Shown: in pieces, positions 58,801 through 64,000 of the stretch
Numbering within the stretch: the stretch's first letter is position 1
How the letters are laid out: each line of letters opens with the position of its first letter
From: Cognatishimia sp. F0-27
GTDB lineage: Bacteria; Pseudomonadota; Alphaproteobacteria; Rhodobacterales; Rhodobacteraceae
Direction of reading: 5' to 3'
DNA length: 64,000 bases
Assembly (NCBI RefSeq): GCF_020667845.1
Contig: NZ_JAFMPQ010000028.1
Span: forward strand, 1 to 64,000
Program-made: the position numbers and the translations under genes
Notes under the pieces: model-generated
Databases searched by the model: none
What the model was told of the DNA's origin: nothing
The model's input: the letters and a program-made list of their open reading frames with translations, nothing else

Positions 58801-59403
58801 TACCTGTCGGGCCATCCGCTTGACGATGACATGCCCGCGCTCAAGCGTCGGGGTGTCTCGACCCTTGACGAGGTTACGGCAAAGGCAGAAGGGTCGCCTC
58901 TCGTGGCGAAGATGGCCGGTGTGGTCGCGGGGCGGCAGGAACGCAAGTCCGCCCGCGGAAATCGGTTTGCCTTCTGCCAGATGAGCGATCCGACCGGTGC
59001 GTTTGAAGTGACGCTGTTTTCCGAAGCGCTGGAAAAATCGCGCGAGCATCTCGAAACCGGTGCCAAGGTGGTGATCACCGTGGAAGCCACGATGGAAAGC
59101 GATCAGCTTAAGCTTCTGGGCCGGTCGGTTGTCCCGGCGGAGGGGACGGTCGCCGAGGCCGGTGCTGCGGGTCTGCGAATTTTTGTCGAGAACACGTCGG
59201 CGATGACACAGATTGCCAATGTGCTCACCCGGGCGGCGGAGCAGCTTCCCAAGGCGGCGCGCGGGCCGGTGCGGCTTTGTCTGGCGCATGACGATCTGCC
59301 CGGCGAGGTGGAGCTTGATCTGCAAGAACAGTTCCCCGTCACTCCTGAAATCCGGGGGGCCGTAAAGTCGCTTGATGGGGTCATGGCGATCGAGGAATTC
59401 TGA
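55891..59403 (+). CDS. dnaE: DNA polymerase III subunit alpha DnaE, 1170 aa
   Basis: Replicative polymerase catalytic subunit. The start at 55891 (MSDPRFIHLRTHTEYSLLEG) puts the PHP domain at the N terminus as expected. The catalytic triad of polymerase III lies in MPDFDIDFCMDRREE (D403 and D405), and GPGRGSGAGSLVAYAL, GLLRNASTHAAGVVIGD and YNFNKSHA-like GFNKSHAAAYA follow. The C-terminal region has the helix-hairpin-helix and OB-fold (MAGVVAGRQERKSARGN). Length is close to E. coli DnaE. It is the DnaE1 type, not the mutasome DnaE2. Confidence 0.97.
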   Translation: MSDPRFIHLRTHTEYSLLEGALRLKKLPGLIADMGMPAVAVTDTNNLFAALEFSVMASGAGVQPIIGCQIDLRYQEPEPGQRPKAPAPIVCLAQTEAGYEALMKLNSCLYLREGSELPHVTVDELARHSEDVICLTGGPDGPVGRLLQAGLRPAARALMARLSEIYGDRLYVELQRHRDEDGAVPEAERLSESGLVEIAYDMGLPLVATNDVYFPKPEMYEAHDALICIAEGAYVDQQQPRRRLTAQHYLKTPQEMAVLFADLPEALENTVEIARRCAFMAYRRDPILPRFADDEVVELRRQAVEGLKARLSVIPHAASVDEYEKRLEFELGIIEGMGFPGYFLIVADFIKWAKDQGIPVGPGRGSGAGSLVAYALTITDLDPLRYSLLFERFLNPERVSMPDFDIDFCMDRREEVIRYVQDKYGHDRVGQIITFGALLSKAAVRDVGRVLQMPYGQVDRLSKMIPVEGVKPVSIEKALKDEPRLAEEAKNEEVVDRLLTYGQQVEGLLRNASTHAAGVVIGDRPLDELVPLYRDPRSEMPATQFNMKWVEQAGLVKFDFLGLKTLTVIQNAVNLILKSGRPLHVAADGTELYSPAPGTENDIGAIPLDDEASYKLYAAAKTVAVFQVESSGMMDALKRMKPTCIEDIVALVALYRPGPMENIPTYCEVKNGKKERENLHPTIDHILDETQGIIVYQEQVMQIAQEMAGYSLGGADLLRRAMGKKIQEAMDAERPKFLAGAKENGVDKDKATEVWNLLDKFANYGFNKSHAAAYAVVSYQTAWLKANHPVEFMAGVMNCDIHLTDKLSVYFEEVKKGLGLPWVPPCVNRSQAAFDVVEGKLVYALGALKNVGMEAMRLVTDARIVNGQDKPFATLFDFARRVDLKKVGKRPLEMMARAGAFDTLDRNRHRVLDSLDALVAYSAAVHEQRNSNQVSLFGEAGDDLPEPRLSPVSEWMPGERLAEEFKAVGFYLSGHPLDDDMPALKRRGVSTLDEVTAKAEGSPLVAKMAGVVAGRQERKSARGNRFAFCQMSDPTGAFEVTLFSEALEKSREHLETGAKVVITVEATMESDQLKLLGRSVVPAEGTVAEAGAAGLRIFVENTSAMTQIANVLTRAAEQLPKAARGPVRLCLAHDDLPGEVELDLQEQFPVTPEIRGAVKSLDGVMAIEEF

Positions 59404-59534
59404 TTGCCGGACCCCGTTTGCGGCGTTTGTGCCTCTGCGCTGGATTGCGCCGCATGAAACCGCTTCTCACATGCGGTGGACCGGATGCCCTCTGTGCAGT
59501 AGAACTGATGAACCGAGATTTGCGAGGATGCGCG

Positions 59535-60494
59535 ATGCGTAGCGTTCCCTTTTACCTGATCGCCGCGTCCGTTTTGGCGTTGACCGCTTGCAGCGATCCG
59601 CTCGCGGAACTGCCGCGATTGTCTGAAACCGAGATGGCCGACGAGCTGCCGCGCGCCGAAATGCAGGCCGACCCGAACGCGCCGACCGTCGACGCGGTTG
59701 CAGAGACCACCCCTGTGCCCGAAGAGGCCGCGGCACCGCGCGGCGGGTTGCTTGGCTTCTTCCAGCGGCGCGCGGATGCGGCCAAGGCGGAAGATGACAC
59801 CGAGGTCGCGGATGCAGCGGAGCCAGCCGCGGCGCGGACGCCCGCCACAGGGGATGACACGCCGGAAGCCAGTGTCGACGAGACCGTTGCTGAGAATACC
59901 GGCGGCGGCGGCTTGTTCGGCGGGATGTTGACGCGTGCGGCGGCTGGCGGTGGCGGCGCATCAGGCAGCAGCGGGCGCGGCCCCGCACCGGGCGCGCCGG
60001 ATTACGAACAGGTCGGTCCGGGTGTGACGCTTCCCTATGGCAAGATCGCGCGTTTGTGCGGGGTCCCGTTGCGCAGTCTCGGGACACGCATCATGCGCTA
60101 CCCTGACAGCGGGCGGGCACGGTACGCGCTTTATGACAGCACGCCCAATTCGACCAGCCAGCGCAATTTCTATCTGACCGGTTTTGACGATGGTTGCGCA
60201 CGGCAATTCACGGCAGCGCTGGTGCTGTTTGGCGACCCGGAGATCTATGAGCAGATCCGTTACGGCCCCGCCAGCGGCAGCCAGCCGGTTTCTGAGACCG
60301 ATGAAGCCTATGAGCGTTTGAAGTCGCGGGTCTGTCGTGTCCGCAAGGGCCAGCCCTGCGGCGCGCGGATTAACAGGATGTCGTCGAGCACGGTTTTTGT
60401 CTCGATCTATGAGCGTTTCGGCAGCACGCCCCGGTGGAAAAACCTGCTCGTGCACGACGGAGAAGTGCTTGCGCTTGATATCAAGACCAAGTAG
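59535..60494 (+). CDS. Lipoprotein of unknown function, 319 aa
   Basis: The lipobox LTAC places the lipid Cys at 19; the ATG at 59535 follows GAGGATG. Residues about 30-155 are low complexity (Ala, Glu, Asp, Gly) with GGLLGFFQRRAD and GGGLFGGML segments. The C-terminal 160 residues form a compact conserved-looking domain (GKIARLCGVPLRSLGTRI, FYLTGFDDGCARQFTAALVL, VSIYERFG) with several Cys. The lipobox and domain suggest a periplasm-facing lipoprotein typical of Rhodobacteraceae, but I do not recognise a family. Confidence 0.8.
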   Translation: MRSVPFYLIAASVLALTACSDPLAELPRLSETEMADELPRAEMQADPNAPTVDAVAETTPVPEEAAAPRGGLLGFFQRRADAAKAEDDTEVADAAEPAAARTPATGDDTPEASVDETVAENTGGGGLFGGMLTRAAAGGGGASGSSGRGPAPGAPDYEQVGPGVTLPYGKIARLCGVPLRSLGTRIMRYPDSGRARYALYDSTPNSTSQRNFYLTGFDDGCARQFTAALVLFGDPEIYEQIRYGPASGSQPVSETDEAYERLKSRVCRVRKGQPCGARINRMSSSTVFVSIYERFGSTPRWKNLLVHDGEVLALDIKTK

Positions 60495-60679
60495 CGGCGC
60501 ACGAGCGATCTGACGACGGTAACGCGCAGGTTGGCTTGCCGGAGCACCGGCAGCGGGCGCCTTGCCGACCCGGTGCCTGATGCCACGAAAGCCTGACGCG
60601 GTGGAGCGCGGCGTTGTGGCGGCGGCCGGAGGGCAGCGTTCGTCCTGCGCGGCGGACGCATCCAGTGCCGCTGATCGGC

Positions 60680-60883
60680 CTAGTAATGCGGCGGGCGGTC
60701 GTCACCGAAATAGGCGCCACCGCCGGTATCGGCTTCCCGCTCGGCCTCGCGAGACATGAGCAGCGACACGTGTTTGTTGAGCAGGGCTAGGTCCTTGGCT
60801 TGCCGTGCAACTGTGTCGGACAAGTCGTCGACCGTCCTGATGAGATCGGCCACACGCTCTTCGACCCTGTCCATCCGTTCCAT
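60680..60883 (-). CDS. slyX: SlyX family protein, 67 aa
   Basis: Small coiled-coil protein. RVADLIRTVDDLSDTVARQA and LLNKHVSLLMSREAEREADT form heptads, and the C terminus is DDRPPHY, close to the PPHW/Y tail of SlyX. A strong AAAGGAGATCC lies upstream. Divergent from hisS and convergent with the lipoprotein gene. Function of SlyX is not established. Confidence 0.85.
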   Translation of the reverse strand: MERMDRVEERVADLIRTVDDLSDTVARQAKDLALLNKHVSLLMSREAEREADTGGGAYFGDDRPPHY

Positions 60884-60987
60884 TATCCGGATCTCCTTTG
60901 GCGGACCCTGGGGCTACGCTTGCCCCCTGTTGATCAAGAGAGTAGACGGAGCGCGCATGAAGTCTAGGCGATAAGGCGACAAAACCC

Positions 60988-62475
60988 ATGGCCAAGCCCA
61001 AGAAAACCCCCCGTCCTCGCGCGCAGACGCCGAAGGGCTTCCGCGACTATTTCGGCACCGAGGTGACCGCGCGGAACGATATGCTGCAAACGATTGCCGG
61101 GGTGTATCATCGCTATGGCTTCGATGCGCTGGAAAGCGCGGGGGTCGAAACGGTTGAGGCGCTCGGCAAGTTCCTCCCCGATGTGGATCGCCCCAACGAA
61201 GGCGTCTTCGCGTGGCAGGAGGATGCCGAGGTCGACAGACCCGGCGACTGGCTGGCGCTGCGCTATGATCTGACCGCCCCTCTGGCGCGGGTTTATGCGC
61301 AACATCGCAATGACTTGCCGCTGCCCTATCGGCGCTATGCGATGGGTCCAGTCTGGCGCAATGAAAAGCCGGGGCCGGGGCGGTTTCGCCAGTTTTATCA
61401 ATGTGATGCCGACACGGTAGGCGCCGCGTCGGTGGCTGCGGATGCAGAGATCTGTGCCATGTTGGCCGACACTCTGGAAGCGGTTGGTATTCCGCGCGGC
61501 GATTACGTCATCCGCGTGAACAATCGCAAGGTATTGAATGGCGTGCTGGAAAGCATGGGGCTCGATGATGGTGACCAACGCGATGCCGTCCTGCGCACCA
61601 TCGACAAGTTTGACAAGGTCGGCGAAGCGGGCGTGCGGGAGCTTCTGGGCAAGGGGCGGCTCGATGCCTCGGGCGCGTATATTGACGGTGTGGGGCTGAG
61701 CGATGCGCAAGCGGAACCCGTTGTCGCTTTCCTCACGTCGAAAGGCGACAGCGCAGACGCCACATTGACCAATCTGAATGCGGCCATCGGCGACAGCGCC
61801 ATCGGTGCCGAGGGCGTGAATGAGCTTTCCCAGATCGCCGCCCTTCTGGAGGCGCAAGGCTATGGCCCGGACCGGATCGAGATCGACCCCTCCGTCGTGC
61901 GGGGGCTTGGCTATTATACCGGACCCGTATTCGAGGCCGAGTTGACCTTTGAAATCCTCGACGAGAAAGGCCGCAAGCGGCAGTTTGGTTCGGTCGCAGG
62001 CGGCGGGCGCTACGACGATCTGGTCAAGCGCTTCACGGGGCAGGTTGTGCCGGCCACGGGCGTCTCAATCGGTGTGGATCGTTTGCTTGCAGCGCTGGAT
62101 GCAAAGGGGCGGCTGGACACATCCGCGCAGGGACCGGTGGTTGTGACGGTGATGGACCGCGACCGCATGGCCGATTACCAGGCCATGGTGTCGGAACTGC
62201 GCCAGGCGGGCATCCGCGCCGAGGTCTATCTCGGAAATCCGAAGAACTTCGGCAACCAGCTGAAATACGCAGACAAGCGGGCCTCTCCCGTGGCGGTGAT
62301 CGAGGGTGCGGACGAAAAGGCCCAAGGGATCGTTCAGATCAAGGATCTCATCCTTGGCGCAAAGATCGCCGAGAATGCCTCGCTCGACGAGTGGAAGGAA
62401 CGTCCCAGCCAATATGCGGTGCCGCGCGCGGAACTGGTTGCACGGGTCAAGGCGATTCTGGACGGGCAGGCATGA
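60988..62475 (+). CDS. hisS: Histidyl-tRNA synthetase, 495 aa
   Basis: Class II aminoacyl-tRNA synthetase. Motif 1 is around [12 protein letters not shown], motif 2 is [18 protein letters not shown] with [10 protein letters not shown], and the histidine-specific blocks are [14 protein letters not shown] and [17 protein letters not shown]. The C-terminal anticodon domain follows ([15 protein letters not shown]). It is longer than E. coli HisRS (about 424 aa), as is usual in alphaproteobacteria. Its TGA overlaps the hisZ start, so hisS-hisZ-hisG is one coupled operon. Confidence 0.96.
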   Translation: MAKPKKTPRPRAQTPKGFRDYFGTEVTARNDMLQTIAGVYHRYGFDALESAGVETVEALGKFLPDVDRPNEGVFAWQEDAEVDRPGDWLALRYDLTAPLARVYAQHRNDLPLPYRRYAMGPVWRNEKPGPGRFRQFYQCDADTVGAASVAADAEICAMLADTLEAVGIPRGDYVIRVNNRKVLNGVLESMGLDDGDQRDAVLRTIDKFDKVGEAGVRELLGKGRLDASGAYIDGVGLSDAQAEPVVAFLTSKGDSADATLTNLNAAIGDSAIGAEGVNELSQIAALLEAQGYGPDRIEIDPSVVRGLGYYTGPVFEAELTFEILDEKGRKRQFGSVAGGGRYDDLVKRFTGQVVPATGVSIGVDRLLAALDAKGRLDTSAQGPVVVTVMDRDRMADYQAMVSELRQAGIRAEVYLGNPKNFGNQLKYADKRASPVAVIEGADEKAQGIVQIKDLILGAKIAENASLDEWKERPSQYAVPRAELVARVKAILDGQA

Positions 62476-63563
62476 TCGAAAAGGCAGCGGCGATACGCGC
62501 CCAGGCTGCGGCGTTGCGCGCGCGCTTTGAAGCGCAGGGTGCGGTGCTTGTCGAGCCGTCCATCCTGCAATCCGCTGAAACGCTGCTGGACCTTTATGGC
62601 GAAGAAATCCGGTCACGGGCGTATGTCACGGCGGACCCGGAGCGGGGAGAGATGATGCTGCGCCCGGATTTCACAGTGCCCGTGGTTGAAATGCACATGG
62701 CCGGCGGTGCGGAACCGGCCCGCTATACCTATGCGGGCAAGGTGTTTCGCCGCCAGGAAGCGCACCCCGAACGGGCGTCGGAATATGTTCAGGTCGGCTA
62801 TGAGTTGTTCGACCGTGCCGACCCGGCCGCGGCAGATGCGGAGGTGTTTTCGCTTGTGGCCGATGCGGTGGCGCCGCTTGGGCTTCGCGCCGTCACGGGC
62901 GATATCGGTGTCTTGATTGCGGCCGTCTCCGGTCTGGAGACAACAAAAGCGCGCCGCGCGGCGCTTCTGCGCCATTTGTGGCGTCCGGGCCGGTTCCGGG
63001 CTCTGCTCAACCGGTATTCGGGCAAGACCCCGCCGCCGCCGACTCGCGTCGCGCTGCTTGCTGCCGCTGATCCCTTTGCCGATGCGCCGCCCCAGAGCGG
63101 CAAACGCAGTCGCGCCGAGATCGAGGCGCGTATTGCCGCGCTGCGCGCCGATGCGGCTGCGCCGCCGCTGGCGAGAGAGCAGGTTGCGCTGATCGATGCG
63201 GTGCTGTCGGTCCGGGAGACGCTGCCCTATGCACTTGAAAGACTGCGCGACATTGCCGTGGATTTGCCAGCACTCACACAGGCGCTGGATGCCTTCGAGG
63301 CGCGTCTGGAGGCGCTCGGTGCACGGGGGCAGGATGTGGACAAGATCGACTTCGAGGGCAGTTATGGCCGGACCTCGATGGAGTATTACGATGGGTTCGT
63401 GTTTGGCTTCGTGGCCGATCCGATCGCCAATCTGCCGCCGGTCGCCACGGGCGGGCGCTACGATGCGCTGACGCAACGGCTCGGGCAGGGGGGGCACATT
63501 CGCGCGGTTGGCGCCGTGATCCGGCCCGACCTGATGATCGCGCTTTCGGGGAAGCAACCATGA
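62472..63563 (+). CDS. hisZ: ATP phosphoribosyltransferase regulatory subunit HisZ, 363 aa
   Basis: HisZ is a HisRS-like protein that lacks aminoacylation activity and forms the regulatory part of ATP phosphoribosyltransferase with short-form HisG. The class II-like core is seen in [59 protein letters not shown] and [14 protein letters not shown]. It lacks the anticodon-binding domain. It overlaps hisS and hisG by four bases at each end. Confidence 0.95.
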   Translation: MIEKAAAIRAQAAALRARFEAQGAVLVEPSILQSAETLLDLYGEEIRSRAYVTADPERGEMMLRPDFTVPVVEMHMAGGAEPARYTYAGKVFRRQEAHPERASEYVQVGYELFDRADPAAADAEVFSLVADAVAPLGLRAVTGDIGVLIAAVSGLETTKARRAALLRHLWRPGRFRALLNRYSGKTPPPPTRVALLAAADPFADAPPQSGKRSRAEIEARIAALRADAAAPPLAREQVALIDAVLSVRETLPYALERLRDIAVDLPALTQALDAFEARLEALGARGQDVDKIDFEGSYGRTSMEYYDGFVFGFVADPIANLPPVATGGRYDALTQRLGQGGHIRAVGAVIRPDLMIALSGKQP

Positions 63564-64000
63564 CGATCAAACTGGGTGTGCCCTCGAAAGGGCGGTTGAT
63601 GGAGAAGACCTTCGACTGGTTTGGCGCCCGTGGGGTTCGGTTGTCGCGCTCCGGGTCGGAACGCGAATATGCCGGTGCGGTCGACGGAATCGACGGGGTC
63701 TCGCTCGTGTTGCTGTCGGCCAGTGAAATCCCGCGCGAGCTTGCGGCAGGGCGGGTTCACCTCGGCGTCACAGGCACGGATCTGATCCGTGAGAAGCTGG
63801 TGCAGTGGGATCGCAAGGTGGAACCGCTTGCGGAGCTTGGGTTCGGCTTCGCGGATCTGATCATTGCGGTGCCCGCCGCCTGGATTGACGTGGATACGCT
63901 CGACGATCTCGATGCCGCCGCTGCAGCGTTTCGCGCGGAGCATGGTCACCGCCTGCGCATTGCGACGAAATACCATCGGTTGGTGCGGGATTACCTGCGG
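63560..64000 (+). CDS. hisG: ATP phosphoribosyltransferase catalytic subunit HisG (short form), 3' end beyond window
   Basis: First enzyme of histidine synthesis. The frame opens with [20 protein letters not shown] and continues with AGRVHLGVTGTDLIREKL and FGFADLIIAVP to the window edge at residue 147. ATGA overlap with hisZ and the presence of hisZ imply the short HisG form of about 230 residues. The gene is truncated only by the window. Confidence 0.95.
   Translation, partial: MTIKLGVPSKGRLMEKTFDWFGARGVRLSRSGSEREYAGAVDGIDGVSLVLLSASEIPRELAAGRVHLGVTGTDLIREKLVQWDRKVEPLAELGFGFADLIIAVPAAWIDVDTLDDLDAAAAAFRAEHGHRLRIATKYHRLVRDYLR

Overview
The window looks like a chromosomal segment of a marine Rhodobacteraceae (Roseobacter-group) alphaproteobacterium. 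I infer this from gene content and protein style, not from a database search: tolQRAB-pal-cpoB-tilS-ftsH in one run, an FtsH starting [10 protein letters not shown], hisS-hisZ-hisG coupled by ATGA overlaps, a BMP-type purine transporter fused in one operon with xdhABC, and high-GC codon use throughout.

Region 1 (1-18.5 kb) is accessory. It holds four very large, acidic, glycine/aspartate-rich RTX (calcium-binding nonapeptide) proteins of 917, 1372, 940 and 1692 residues. All gaps between them, and the left edge, contain decayed insertion sequences: three IS5-type, one IS110-type and one IS3-type transposase remnant. Three of the RTX proteins share one C-terminal module but carry unrelated N-terminal parts: a 28-copy decapeptide array, a beta-propeller-like region, and a long helical region. 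The fourth (4448-8566) ends in a serralysin-type C-terminal domain and contains four 70-residue tandem repeats. No type I secretion transporter, membrane-fusion protein or acyltransferase is present in the window.

Region 2 (18.8-30.6 kb) is core. A minus-strand methyltransferase/SRAP pair diverges from the plus-strand Tol-Pal envelope operon (tolQ, tolR, tolA, tolB, pal, cpoB), followed by tilS, ftsH and a trans-aconitate-type methyltransferase.

Region 3 (30.7-42.4 kb) contains a MOSC protein, a one-carbon/folate group (fhs, chorismate mutase, folD), a hotdog thioesterase, an Lhr-type helicase with its PdeM-type phosphoesterase, a CoA-transferase/racemase coupled to a nitroreductase, an aldo/keto reductase and a secreted von Willebrand A protein.

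Region 4 (42.6-53.0 kb) is one eight-gene minus-strand operon read xdhA-xdhB-xdhC-ABC ATPase-permease-permease-ion channel-BMP binding protein, ending in a clear intrinsic terminator. It probably couples uptake of purines or nucleosides to oxidation of (hypo)xanthine. xdhB carries an in-frame copy of a short two-hairpin repeat whose other copy is intergenic at 38.2 kb.

Region 5 (53.0-64 kb) has a frameshifted small lipoprotein gene, a DUF1194 protein, a small c-type cytochrome, dnaE, a lipoprotein of unknown function, slyX, and hisS-hisZ-hisG, the last cut by the window edge. I saw no tRNA, rRNA or CRISPR array.
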